Positions 24,114 through 33,786 of a stretch of 58,068 nucleotides of DNA are shown piece by piece. The notes beneath the pieces were generated by a model. That model did no database searches and was not told the origin of the DNA. It saw only the letters and a list, made by a program, of their open reading frames with translations. Every line of letters begins with the position of its first letter. Position 1 is the stretch's first letter. The position numbers were made by a program, and so were the translations under genes. This stretch comes from Candidatus Nitrosocaldaceae archaeon. Lineage in GTDB: Archaea > Thermoproteota > Nitrososphaeria > Nitrososphaerales > Nitrosocaldaceae. The stretch covers positions 1-58,068 of the forward strand of contig BPGC01000012.1 of assembly GCA_026002835.1 (NCBI GenBank). Direction: 5' to 3'.

Positions 24114-24209
24114 ATGAAGATAGATAAATTGAGTAATAAAGAGCTGATAGAAGCAATAAATAAAGAGTTGAAAGAAATAAAGGATATAGTATCTAGCCTA
24201 TCCTCTTAG
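24114..24209 (+). CDS. 31-residue coiled-coil peptide
   Basis: Reads KIDKLSNKELIEAINKELKE and ends IVSSLSS; a regular amphipathic helix. It starts 11 bp after the previous stop and runs into the 3' end of the integrase on the other strand. Small, but the heptad pattern and operon position make it plausible. Confidence 0.4.
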   Translation: MKIDKLSNKELIEAINKELKEIKDIVSSLSS

Positions 24210-25398
24210 TAAGTTCATCAAATAACATAGTCAATCTCTCTATCTTTTCTTCCAACTCTTTAATCTTCTCTTGCTGATTATTCCTTATTGTATTTGCATA
24301 TTCTTTATCTAATATCAATCCACATAGTTTGCAGATTCTAGCATTAGGTTCATTCTTTGTATTGCATCTATAGCACTCTCTAAATGTTACCATACCATTA
24401 CTAATATTCTTCTTAATACCATGCTTCTTTAGTATAACTTCTTTCTGATCAGAATTTGCTAGATGAGTATATACATTCCTCATTGGAGAACCTTTCCTCC
24501 AATTTCCATATTGTTCAGTTATACTAGAACCAAACTCTTTCTCTACATGTGTTAATGCTGTATGTCTGAATAGATATAACCATACCTTCTTCTTTATGTT
24601 AGATGCTTTTGCTAGATCCTTTACAAACTTGCTTAACCTTCCATAACTTATCCTTCCTTTAGGTCTACTATACCATAGCCATGCTTCTGGGTTATCCTTA
24701 TCTGGATGCTCTTCTAACCATTCCCTTAACGATTGATAGGATAATACTAGAGATAATGTCTTTACTCCTGTCTTGCCAATAGTAGTTATAGTTACACAGC
24801 TCTCCTCAAATACTACTCCTCCTACCCTCATATTTAGCAATTCAGAAGGTCTAGCTGCAAACTCATACATAACATACAACAATGCCTTATCCCTCTTAGG
24901 ATATCTGCTAAGCAAAGGAACTTTATCTATCATTCTGAGCAATTCCTCTTCTGTTAGTAGTTCACTAGCTTTGATCCTCTCTTCCTTCATAGCCTTCCTC
25001 TTATATCTATCTGGATGTATATGCTCTACTTCATAACAATATTTTGTATTATTACCATCTGCTATCTTTCTATGCTTAGCATAATGTATTAACCTCTTTA
25101 AAGCTCTTAATGCTATTGAGATCGTACTATAACTCCAACCTTTATCGTTTATTATTACCTTTGCTACCTTATCTACTTCTTCTCTACTAAAATCTTTAAT
25201 GCTCTTTTCTATCTTAAGGCTAGATTTTATCTTGAGTATCTCATAGGAGAACTGTGCATAGTTGAATACTTTAGCCTCTCCTACGCCTGCTATTAGTAAT
25301 GCATCGACAAACCGCTTTACTATCTCCTTATCATTATCTTCTAGAGTATCTACCCTTGATAACCAATACTTTAACCTCTGATGATAGTTATGCACCAT
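24193..25398 (-). CDS. int: tyrosine integrase of element 1
   Basis: About 401 residues from the ATG at 25398. The N-terminal core-binding domain spans about 1-120. The catalytic domain has Arg I in AARPSELLNMRVGG near 191-204, box II YLFRHTALTHVEKEFG (Tyr in place of the first His of HxxR, then RH), and QYGNWRKG with the nucleophile in RNVYTHLA near 310-317. The C terminus adds a zinc ribbon (CYRCNTKNEPNARICKLCG) and a coiled coil (EKIKELEEKIERLTML), an addition seen in archaeal integrases. The start lies 18 bp from the tRNA-derived att copy. This integrase would place element 1 at tRNA-Val. Confidence 0.85.
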   Translation of the reverse strand: MVHNYHQRLKYWLSRVDTLEDNDKEIVKRFVDALLIAGVGEAKVFNYAQFSYEILKIKSSLKIEKSIKDFSREEVDKVAKVIINDKGWSYSTISIALRALKRLIHYAKHRKIADGNNTKYCYEVEHIHPDRYKRKAMKEERIKASELLTEEELLRMIDKVPLLSRYPKRDKALLYVMYEFAARPSELLNMRVGGVVFEESCVTITTIGKTGVKTLSLVLSYQSLREWLEEHPDKDNPEAWLWYSRPKGRISYGRLSKFVKDLAKASNIKKKVWLYLFRHTALTHVEKEFGSSITEQYGNWRKGSPMRNVYTHLANSDQKEVILKKHGIKKNISNGMVTFRECYRCNTKNEPNARICKLCGLILDKEYANTIRNNQQEKIKELEEKIERLTMLFDELTKRIG

Positions 25399-25415
25399 TT
25401 CAACCAATATATAAT

Positions 25416-25434
25416 AATGGGCCGGGAGAGATTC
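25416..25434. repeat. att site, inner copy (tRNA-Val 3' end)
   Basis: AATGGGCCGGGAGAGATTC is identical to 38060-38078, where it is the 3' end of tRNA-Val plus two flanking bases. Here the tRNA sequence stops after these bases, so this is the distal att of element 2 and at the same time the border of element 1. Confidence 0.9.
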
Positions 25435-25556
25435 TGGCAGATAGAGTGTATGAAACCTAGGGATAGAGCAAAATATCCTATTTTTTATTTTTTATTGATG
25501 CTATATTTAATAACTTATAGCGAGGATTTAATATTAAAATATCTTATCTTAAAAAT

Positions 25557-25700
25557 ATGAGTAGAGAATCTGAACTTGAAGAGATAAAGAAGATAGATGA
25601 GATAGAATCGTTAATGAATCTATCACAAGAATCTCTTAAATTCTTAGAAGATGAACCAGATATATACAGTATTAAAAATATCAAGAAGAGGTATAGATGA
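25557..25700 (+). CDS. antitoxin-like peptide of a MazF-type module
   Basis: A 47-residue, acidic, helical protein (SRESELEEIKKIDEIESLMN, ending IKNIKKRYR). It overlaps the start of a MazF/PemK-like pseudogene in ATGA, the standard antitoxin-toxin coupling. A TATA-like AATATTAAAATATC lies upstream. Since the toxin is broken, it may be nonfunctional or act against related toxins. Confidence 0.5.
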   Translation: MSRESELEEIKKIDEIESLMNLSQESLKFLEDEPDIYSIKNIKKRYR

Positions 25701-26016
25701 AAGATAAGATAGTATTAATACCATTCCCCTTTACAGATCTTACTAATTACAAGCTTAGCATTAGTTATACATGAAGGAGATAAAGATGTTATAGTTGCAT
25801 TTATATCATCAAGGATACCTAATACATTATCTGAATATTAGATAGTTATTAGATCATCCAGAGTTTAAATTAACTGGTTTAAAAGTAGATTCTATTATTA
25901 AACTAGATAAAATTGCTACTGTATTGAAAGATCTAGTATATGGAGAGATAGGAGAATTAGGACCAATACTTAAAGAAGAGATCAATAGAAAGTTAGATAA
26001 ATTATTTAATTTATAA
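25697..26016 (+). pseudogene. MazF/PemK-type toxin, disrupted
   Basis: Begins with KDKIVLIPFPFTDLTNYK, the hallmark N terminus of MazF/PemK nucleases. The frame then breaks: the next frame gives LALVIHEGDKDVIVAFISS followed by RIPNTLSEY, and a third gives DHPEFKLTGLKVDSIIKLDK and on to LFNL at the stop. A short deletion near 25755 (the usual R-P before ALVI is missing) and an indel near 25840 explain this. No active RNase is expected. Confidence 0.75.
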
Positions 26017-26206
26017 TGATATATTTTTAAAAAATAATAAATTAAATCACTAGTTATATTATAGTAATACATAGAATAAAATTACATTTTACATAACTTG
26101 CATGTAATTTAATATTCTCATGAGCATTTTACTAATCATGTATTATTAAAGATTGGTATTTAATCTAACCAAGTGATAAGACGATCTGAATATATAGGTT
26201 GCATAA

Positions 26207-26536
26207 TTAATAATATTTTGCAAGCTCTTCTATATCCTTAAAAGATGCTATTATAACATTATTTAATCTATGTAATAATCTAAATTCAATTAATGCTCTC
26301 TCAAACCTATTCCTTATATTCTCTATTGATCCTTTACCTCTCTTAACTATTATTATTCCATATGGTAATTTTGATAAGTTTGATATATCTCCCTTCATAG
26401 CTTTAATCATAACATCGCCTCCCTCAACCTCATAACCCAATCTTTTACCTAATTTGCATAGCAATAACTTCATATTATAAACATCTTTACTCTCATACCT
26501 TCCTTTCTTTATGTTAGAACAATCTACATTCTTCAA
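26207..26536 (-). CDS. hypothetical protein divergent from the defence operon
   Basis: A 109-residue protein, basic, alpha/beta: NMKLLLCKLGKRLGYEVEGG near 21-40, then LPYGIIIVKRGKGSIENIRN near 57-76. It has no clear motif. It is divergent from the helicase gene with a 76-bp AT-rich gap, the position often held by a regulator of a restriction system. That is inference from location only. Confidence 0.45.
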   Translation of the reverse strand: MKNVDCSNIKKGRYESKDVYNMKLLLCKLGKRLGYEVEGGDVMIKAMKGDISNLSKLPYGIIIVKRGKGSIENIRNRFERALIEFRLLHRLNNVIIASFKDIEELAKYY

Positions 26537-26612
26537 ACTATAGTATATAGAATGCCATACTATAAATTGTTAAACCATAATTTATTTTAATGCTATTAGA
26601 GATTATAATAGT

Positions 26613-29600
26613 ATGGCATATAACGAGAAGATAGCATCTAACATAATAGATAATACTCCTAATAGAGAACTTGTCAATGTTATTAGAGATCAATTAAAGA
26701 GAGCGAAAGAGGCAAAGTTCGCTATAGGTTATTTCTTCTTGAGTGGTTTCTCTTTAGTGAAAGATGATTTCTCTAATAATTATGATAAGAAACCATTTCT
26801 AAAGATAGTAATGGGTAATGAAACTACTTATCCAACTAAAGAAGAATTGGTTGAAGGATATAATCTAAGAGAGTTATTAAAGATAAAGATGATTGAAGAT
26901 CTGCAGAGTAAACAATTAACAGATGAGCAAGTAGAGCAGATAACAACTTTAAGAGATCTTGTTGCAAATAATGTTATAGAGGTTAAGTTATTTGATAAGG
27001 CTAGATTACATGCAAAGTTGTATCTATTCATAACAAATCCTAATGAGAGATATGGGACAAGAGGTTTAGGAATAGTAGGTTCATCAAACTTTACTGCTGA
27101 AGGTTTAACAAGGAATAAAGAGTTGAATGTTATAATCACTGATAAGAATGATGTAGACTATTTAGAAGGTTGGTTTGATAAGCTATGGAGTGAAGCTATA
27201 CAATTTAATGAAGATCTTATAAAGGTAATAGATGTATCTGGCTCTACAAAGAGAAAGAGAGAATATCCATTAATAGGCAAGTATATTGATAAAGAGAGAT
27301 TATTCAGATATTTTGTTTATAAATGGTTCGAAGGAAGAGTGTTAGATGTATTAAAGGGAGATATATTAGCAGAGTTCCAAACTGTAGGAGTGTTAAATGC
27401 TATAAATATAATAAATCATTATAATGGAGTTATCTTAGCAGACTCCGTAGGTTTAGGCAAGAGCTATATGGCATCAGCAATAATTGAAGATTTTATCAAT
27501 AAGAGATATCCTAACTGGCTTTATAATGATAAAGAACCTTCAGTATTATTGATCTTACCTCCTTCATTAATTCCTCAATGGGAAGAGTTATTGGTACATT
27601 CAAAGGCATTTTTTTCCAATTATACTAGAGTATGTTTAGATGATAAAGGTAATGAGAAACTTTATAAACTTTATAAAGATAACAAATATGTTAGTAGAGT
27701 ACACTTTTTATCACTAGGATTATTCCAGAATTATAACGATCTTAAACTGGAAGAATTAGCAGATGAATACGAGTTAATAGTTATAGATGAGGCTCATAAG
27801 TACAGAAACAAGAATACTAATAGATTCAAGAACGTTAGAAAACTGCAGAAGAAAAGTAATGATGCTAATTTTACTAATAGATTCATTCTATTAACAGCTA
27901 CTCCATTAAACAATTCTATTACAGATATCTATAACTTGATAAGGTTGTTTATGGATGATGCATTTACACAATTCAATATTAAAGGTGTAAATATAGCAGA
28001 ACTAGTAAGAGAGTATAATAGATTAAAGAAGAAGTTGATAGATACTGACGATAAGAATCTGAAACAAGAATTACTAAAGAAAGCTTCCGAGATAAAAGAG
28101 AAAGTATTGGATGAGATCATGGTTTTAAGAACTAGAAAATATATAGCAGAGCAATTTAAAGATATAAAGATCAATAATAAGCCATTGATATTTAAGGATC
28201 CTCAGCCTTATAGTTTAGATTATTCTAGATTTCATGTTCATGATAAAAATTATGATGAATTGGTAAAGCTTGTTAGTAAGAGTTTAGATGAACTGACATT
28301 TGAATACACTAAATTATATGGAACTAGATTTGTTGTATTTGAAGAAGATGAGGATGAGGAAAGCAAACATTACATAGAGATAGCAGAATTGTTAAAACTA
28401 TTACTAGGCAAGAGATTGGAATCTGGTATATATCCATTTGAAGCAACATTACGAAGGATACATGCAAAAGCAGAGGTCTTCTATAAAATATTTAACAGTA
28501 ATCTAGATAAAATAATCAACAATAAGAAGTTAGAAGAACTTGTTAAAGAGGCTATAGAAAAAGCAAAGATCGATAAAGAATTAGAAGAGGTTTATGAGTA
28601 TGACATTGAGGTTGAAGAGAAAAGTTGGTTTGATAGGCTTAAGAACATCTTGCTAGAGTATGCAGAAGATGAATTAGGAGAGATCGCTAACTATGATAGT
28701 ATAGAGATATTAAAAGTTGGTTTGAAGAGATTATTAAAGCATCTCAAACATGATATAGAGATAATGCACAAGATATTACTGAAACTTGATGAACTGAAAG
28801 ATAGAGATGATATTGGCTTTATAAAGTTAGGAAAGATAGCAGATAAAGAAGTGATAGAGGTTGATATATACAAGTATAGAAAAGATCCTAAGCTCGAAGC
28901 ATTAAAGAATATGCTATATGATCCAAATTATAAATCAGAAGATCTACCATCTCTATATGGTAAGAAGATAATAATATTTACTCAGTATAAGGATACTGCT
29001 TACTATCTTTATCATAACCTTAGGGAATGGTTTGAGAAAGAGAGCATATTACATAGATGGATCAAGGATCATAAAAGGAACGATATAAAGATGAGATTGG
29101 TAACTGGGGACATAGATATAGATACAAAGGTTAGTTATATCAAGAGATTCGCTCCAGATGCTAATAATGGTTATGATGATGTTGAAAAATATGGAGATAT
29201 ACAGATATTAATATCTACAGATGTATTTAGTGAGGGAGTAAACTTACAAGACGCAGATGCTGTAATAAATTATGATCTTCCATGGAATCCTATGGTTATA
29301 GTCCAAAGGGTTGGAAGGGTAAATAGGATAGGGAATGATAAGGATATTACTGTTATAAACTTCATACCTAGCAATGAGATTGAAGTAGTTGTTAGAGTTC
29401 TTAATAAACTTAAAGAGAAAATACATGATCTAACCTTGATAGTTGGTAAGGATGTAAAGATATTATCTCCAGAAGAGGAGATTAAGATAGAAACATTTGG
29501 AGAGAAGATAAAGGATATATCAAAAGCATCTATTACTTCATTAGAAGAGTATGGTTTATCAGATGACTTTAAGGAGTTCATACCAAGAGGTATTCCAAAG

Positions 29601-30269
29601 GAGCAGATGGATGAGTATATATTGCTCAATAAGATACAGTATGAATTAAAGTATAAACCAGATGATTTTGATGATGTTAAGGATCTAGATGATACATACT
29701 ATACATTCATAGATGGCAATGATAAATTGATTAGTGTATATGAGTTTTATAGAGGAAAATACTCTATAATGAAGAAGATAGTTAGCATTAAAGATAATAA
29801 TATCAAGTATGAGACGCCATTGATATTCTTGGATCTAATAAACAATTCTAAGAAGAGTGCTAGTAATATTGATCATATTATAAATTGCTTAAAGAAGATA
29901 GATGATGAGAATAAAAAAGTTATAGAAGAGATAAAAGAACAAAATCCAGAACAAAGAGGTTTCCTATACAATCTATATAATGCTTTATTAGTAAAGAGAG
30001 AGGAGGCTAAAAGTTCTAACATATTTGATAAATATAGGAGCATAGTTCTTATGTTACAATTACTTCCATACCATACATACTCTAGAGAACTTAAAGATCT
30101 ATTGATAAAGATGAACCTTATCAGCATTAACAACAATAATGTAATAGTAAATAATCTGGTTGATACAGTAAATACATTACATGATTATCTGGTTAAAGAG
30201 AAAGGCATTACAAGTATAGATTCATTGAAACCGAATGTGAAGCATTGGGGTTGGTATTATGAGTTCTGA
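26613..30269 (+). CDS. PLD-nuclease/SNF2-family helicase of a restriction-like system
   Basis: A 1218-residue protein. N-terminal phospholipase-D-like nuclease domain (about 1-210) with LHAKLYLF near 132-139 and GIVGSSNFTAEGL, that is, the HxK and later Asn/Ser of one HKD half. An SF2 helicase follows: Walker A ADSVGLGKSYMAS near 275-287, DEAH in VIDEAHKYRN near 390-399, ILLTATPLNNS near 428-438. After a long helical insert (about 500-760), the C-terminal helicase part has IIIFTQYKDT and FSEGVNLQDADAVINYDLPW then VQRVGRVNRIG. It probably translocates on DNA and cuts it. It overlaps the methylase gene by 11 bp. It resembles the DrmD-type partner of DISARM and stand-alone helicase-methylase systems. 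Confidence 0.85.
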   Translation: MAYNEKIASNIIDNTPNRELVNVIRDQLKRAKEAKFAIGYFFLSGFSLVKDDFSNNYDKKPFLKIVMGNETTYPTKEELVEGYNLRELLKIKMIEDLQSKQLTDEQVEQITTLRDLVANNVIEVKLFDKARLHAKLYLFITNPNERYGTRGLGIVGSSNFTAEGLTRNKELNVIITDKNDVDYLEGWFDKLWSEAIQFNEDLIKVIDVSGSTKRKREYPLIGKYIDKERLFRYFVYKWFEGRVLDVLKGDILAEFQTVGVLNAINIINHYNGVILADSVGLGKSYMASAIIEDFINKRYPNWLYNDKEPSVLLILPPSLIPQWEELLVHSKAFFSNYTRVCLDDKGNEKLYKLYKDNKYVSRVHFLSLGLFQNYNDLKLEELADEYELIVIDEAHKYRNKNTNRFKNVRKLQKKSNDANFTNRFILLTATPLNNSITDIYNLIRLFMDDAFTQFNIKGVNIAELVREYNRLKKKLIDTDDKNLKQELLKKASEIKEKVLDEIMVLRTRKYIAEQFKDIKINNKPLIFKDPQPYSLDYSRFHVHDKNYDELVKLVSKSLDELTFEYTKLYGTRFVVFEEDEDEESKHYIEIAELLKLLLGKRLESGIYPFEATLRRIHAKAEVFYKIFNSNLDKIINNKKLEELVKEAIEKAKIDKELEEVYEYDIEVEEKSWFDRLKNILLEYAEDELGEIANYDSIEILKVGLKRLLKHLKHDIEIMHKILLKLDELKDRDDIGFIKLGKIADKEVIEVDIYKYRKDPKLEALKNMLYDPNYKSEDLPSLYGKKIIIFTQYKDTAYYLYHNLREWFEKESILHRWIKDHKRNDIKMRLVTGDIDIDTKVSYIKRFAPDANNGYDDVEKYGDIQILISTDVFSEGVNLQDADAVINYDLPWNPMVIVQRVGRVNRIGNDKDITVINFIPSNEIEVVVRVLNKLKEKIHDLTLIVGKDVKILSPEEEIKIETFGEKIKDISKASITSLEEYGLSDDFKEFIPRGIPKEQMDEYILLNKIQYELKYKPDDFDDVKDLDDTYYTFIDGNDKLISVYEFYRGKYSIMKKIVSIKDNNIKYETPLIFLDLINNSKKSASNIDHIINCLKKIDDENKKVIEEIKEQNPEQRGFLYNLYNALLVKREEAKSSNIFDKYRSIVLMLQLLPYHTYSRELKDLLIKMNLISINNNNVIVNNLVDTVNTLHDYLVKEKGITSIDSLKPNVKHWGWYYEF

Positions 30270-33200
30270 TATATTACAAATGATAACTAAAGGGTTAGAT
30301 AAATATGATAAGAAGAATGTCAAGATAAATGGTAGAGAATATACTTTACGCTTAATACCAGAATTAATAGATGAGGATCTAAATATCTATGAAGGTTTTA
30401 TATTTATAGAGAATGCTGATAGCAGTGAGGTATCATATTTTAAGAGTAGATATAAGCCATTATCTGGATATACAGCAAGATTAGGATTTATAGTTTATGA
30501 TAATAGCATGTTTATAAAGGATTTCAGAAGGGATAAACATATTATAAAGAATCTAAATAGGATTAACCAGACATTCCTTAATAAATTAAAGAAAGTTCTA
30601 GATAAACCTAATGAAGATAATTTTAATAAATTATTCGATAGGAGTGATATAATAGAAGAATTCTATATACTTTATAGGAAGGCTAGAGATTATTTATTAA
30701 ATAATATAAAAGGTATTATTGATACTGAGAAGAAAGAAGAGTTTGTTGATAATTTAATGATGCAGATGATGATCCTATGGTATTTACAAGAGAGAGGTTT
30801 CTTTAATAATGATAAGAACTATTTTGTTAACAAGTTTAAAGAGTTGAAACAGAAGAGGTTTGATATCAAAGATTATTATGGTTTCTTAAGGTATCTATTT
30901 GAGAAGATATCTAGTAATGAAGGTAATATGTATCATCAAGATAAGATTGTTGGAAAGGTTATAGTTATAGGACCAGCTATATTCCTTAATGGAGGGTTTG
31001 ATGATAATATAACAATACCAGATAGATGTTTCTATAAGGATAACATAACTGATATTTTGATAAATACTCCTCCTAAGAAGGTATCTGTTGATGTTCCATT
31101 ACTGAATCTATTTGAGAGTAGAGAGTGGACTGAAGGTAATGTAGATGACTATGTTTTAGGAGCAATATATGAGAAGTTAATAACAGCGTTTGAGAGGAAG
31201 AAGTTAGGTGCATATTATACTCCAGAAGAGATAACTAGTTATATAGCAAAGAATACTATAGAGCCTTATCTTATAGATAGGGTTAATGAGCATTTTAATA
31301 AAGACTTTAAGAGTATAGATGAATTGATAAACAATGCTGATAAAGATATCTTATTCTATCTATTTAAGCAGTTGAGAGATATAAAGATACTAGATCCAGC
31401 AGTTGGTTCTGCACACTTTCTTGCTAGTGCTATAGATGTTCTTGTTGATATTTATTCAAAGATAATTGATAAAGCAAGAGAGCTAGAGATAAAGGAAGGA
31501 TTTAAGATAGTATCATCTGATGATAAAGGTAATATAAAGCAGATAGAATTGCTTGATATTAAGGATGAGGAACAGTTCAATCTATATGTTAAATTCTTTA
31601 TTATATTAGCAAGGAATATCTATGGAGTTGATATTAATCCTTCAGCAATAAAGATTGCAAAGGCAAGATTGTTTATAACGTTAGCAAAGCATTTTAATGC
31701 TAGTAAAGCATTCGTAAGATTTCCTAATGTTCATTTCAATCTTAGAGTTGGTAATTCATTGATAGGCTATACAAAGTTAGGGGAGAAGAAAACTACTTTA
31801 TTGGAATTTATTAAAAATGATCTAGATGAGGTTAAAGATTATACAGCAAAGATACCTCTAAATCACTCATTAAGAAGGTATATGGAAAATATATCTAGAG
31901 AACTTGGTATTGAAGGTATTATTGATGATATAAAAAGGATAAATCAGATATTAGCAGATGATAAGGTTGATTGGAATGAGTTCAAAGAGGTATTATTCAT
32001 TAAAGATAAACTGATCAAGATACTTATAGCATCTTTAAATTCAATATATGCAAAGCCTATAAACGATCTATTGAATAAGATTAATGAGTTATTCATTAGT
32101 AAATTAGATAGAAAGTTTGCTGAAGAGTATAATCTATTATTAGAGTTGAAGAAGGTTAAGACTTTTCATTGGGTATTTGAGTTTCCAGAGGTTATGCTTG
32201 ATAAAGGAGGGTTTGATGTTGTTATTGGGAATCCTCCATATGTAAGGCAAGAAGAGATAAATCATATCGTTGATGAGATTGATTATAAAGATATACTTTC
32301 AAGATTCTATAAACCATTTGATAATACATTTGATTACTCTATGTTCTTTATATTAAGAAGTCTTCAAATAACAAAGAGTGGAGGTTATCATTCATTTATA
32401 ATTACTAATAAGTGGTTAAGAGCAGGATATGGTAAGAAGATAAGAGAATTCTTGAAAGAGAATTTTACTATAAAGAAGGTAATTGATTTTAATGGCATTA
32501 AAGTATTTGTTGGTGCTACTGTAGATACTATGGTTTATGTAATACAAAAAGATAAACCTATTAAGAATGAGATATTATATAATCATCCTTCTGATCTAAC
32601 AAAGATAGAAGAGGGAGCATATTATGTTAAGCAAGAGAGTTTAAATAACGAAGGCTGGAGTTTTGTTAATAAAGATCTAGAAGAGATTAAGGAATGGATT
32701 AAAAGAGTTGGAAAGCCTCTAAAAGAGTTAGATGTTAAAATATATAGAGGAATTACAACAGGTTTTAATGAAGCATTTATTATTGATGATGAAACTAGAC
32801 AAAAGTTAATTGAAGAAGAACCAAAGAGTACAGAATTGATTAAACCAATACTTAGAGGAAATGATATTGGGAGATATTATGTGAGCTGGAAGAAGTTATA
32901 CCTGATCTATTTACCGTGGCACTTTCCGTTACATAATAATTTACTAAAAGGCGCATCGCAGAAAGCAGAAGAAGAATTCAGAAAGCAATATCCAATAATT
33001 TATGACTATCTGACTAGATATAAAAAAGAGTTAGAGAACAGAAATATAAGTGAAACTGGCATAAGATATGAATGGTATTCACTACAGAGATATGCTGCAG
33101 ATTACTATAAGGAATTTGAAAAACCAAAAATTGTATGGCAAGAAATCTCTAAGACATCTGAATATTATTGGGATGCTCTAGGTATATTTTATCTTTCAAA

Positions 33201-33786
33201 TACAGCATATTTAATGAGTAATTCATCTAAAGATCTTTTATTAATTTTAAATTCTAGGTTAATAGAATTCGTTTTTAGTTTTATTTCTCAATTCTTATCT
33301 AACGGATTTAGACATACAAAACAATATATTGAAAAAATACCTATTTGTTTGTCTTATAAACCAGCATGTTATAATATAATAGCCGATTATCTAAGTTTCT
33401 CAAATTCCAGAGAAGAACAAAGACAAAAATTACAAAAAATAATTAATTTCTTTGACCAGCAAATAGCAGATTCACTAGTCTATGAACTCTACTTCAAAGA
33501 GAAATTCTATCAAGATGGCTTATACAAAGAACCTAAAGAATATCTATTAGAGTTGATATCAAAACATCTAAAACCTATAGATTATGATAATTGGGTCAAA
33601 CTATACTGGAAGAAGCAATTGGAGGGTTTATCAAGGGATGAGGAGAAAGAATTAGAATCATTAGAAAGAGAGAACCTTTCTATAATAAATGAGGTATTTG
33701 AGAAGATACAGAATGATAGAGAGATACTAAAGCAGATAGAGAAGATAAGATCTCATAAATGGGTTAAGATCATTGAGAATATGTAA
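30259..33786 (+). CDS. Eco57I/PglX-type adenine methylase with target-recognition domain
   Basis: A 1175-residue protein. The N-terminal part (1-280) is helical, with no nuclease motif I can confirm. The methylase core starts with LGAYYTPEEITSYIA near 316-330, motif I ILDPAVGSAHFLAS near 376-389 and YGVDINPSAIKIAKARLF near 455-472. A helical insert comes next, then catalytic NPPY in VVIGNPPYVRQEE near 654-666. A TaqI_C-like specificity domain follows (YRGITTGFNEAFI near 829-841, ILRGNDIGRYY near 867-877). It should mark host DNA at N6-adenine, while the upstream helicase-nuclease attacks unmarked DNA. The start overlaps the helicase stop, so the two are made together. Family resemblance: type IIG, PglX, DrmMI. 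Confidence 0.85.
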   Translation: MSSDILQMITKGLDKYDKKNVKINGREYTLRLIPELIDEDLNIYEGFIFIENADSSEVSYFKSRYKPLSGYTARLGFIVYDNSMFIKDFRRDKHIIKNLNRINQTFLNKLKKVLDKPNEDNFNKLFDRSDIIEEFYILYRKARDYLLNNIKGIIDTEKKEEFVDNLMMQMMILWYLQERGFFNNDKNYFVNKFKELKQKRFDIKDYYGFLRYLFEKISSNEGNMYHQDKIVGKVIVIGPAIFLNGGFDDNITIPDRCFYKDNITDILINTPPKKVSVDVPLLNLFESREWTEGNVDDYVLGAIYEKLITAFERKKLGAYYTPEEITSYIAKNTIEPYLIDRVNEHFNKDFKSIDELINNADKDILFYLFKQLRDIKILDPAVGSAHFLASAIDVLVDIYSKIIDKARELEIKEGFKIVSSDDKGNIKQIELLDIKDEEQFNLYVKFFIILARNIYGVDINPSAIKIAKARLFITLAKHFNASKAFVRFPNVHFNLRVGNSLIGYTKLGEKKTTLLEFIKNDLDEVKDYTAKIPLNHSLRRYMENISRELGIEGIIDDIKRINQILADDKVDWNEFKEVLFIKDKLIKILIASLNSIYAKPINDLLNKINELFISKLDRKFAEEYNLLLELKKVKTFHWVFEFPEVMLDKGGFDVVIGNPPYVRQEEINHIVDEIDYKDILSRFYKPFDNTFDYSMFFILRSLQITKSGGYHSFIITNKWLRAGYGKKIREFLKENFTIKKVIDFNGIKVFVGATVDTMVYVIQKDKPIKNEILYNHPSDLTKIEEGAYYVKQESLNNEGWSFVNKDLEEIKEWIKRVGKPLKELDVKIYRGITTGFNEAFIIDDETRQKLIEEEPKSTELIKPILRGNDIGRYYVSWKKLYLIYLPWHFPLHNNLLKGASQKAEEEFRKQYPIIYDYLTRYKKELENRNISETGIRYEWYSLQRYAADYYKEFEKPKIVWQEISKTSEYYWDALGIFYLSNTAYLMSNSSKDLLLILNSRLIEFVFSFISQFLSNGFRHTKQYIEKIPICLSYKPACYNIIADYLSFSNSREEQRQKLQKIINFFDQQIADSLVYELYFKEKFYQDGLYKEPKEYLLELISKHLKPIDYDNWVKLYWKKQLEGLSRDEEKELESLERENLSIINEVFEKIQNDREILKQIEKIRSHKWVKIIENM

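Larger units (their letters stand above)
3043..25434. mobile_element. integrated conjugative-type element 1 (left border unresolved)
   Basis: This interval groups conjugation-type genes (VirB6-like, VirB4, PrgI-like, VirB2-like), toxin-antitoxin genes, a ParB-MT-A70 methylase, a TFB-like factor, an iteron-like region and a tyrosine integrase. The integrase start lies next to a 19-bp copy of the tRNA-Val 3' end (25416-25434). That right border is well supported. I found no further copy of the 19-bp sequence to the left within the window. The left border is therefore outside the window or decayed, and 3043 is only the first gene that looks element-like. No relaxase and no VirD4-type coupling ATPase is visible. 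Confidence 0.6.
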
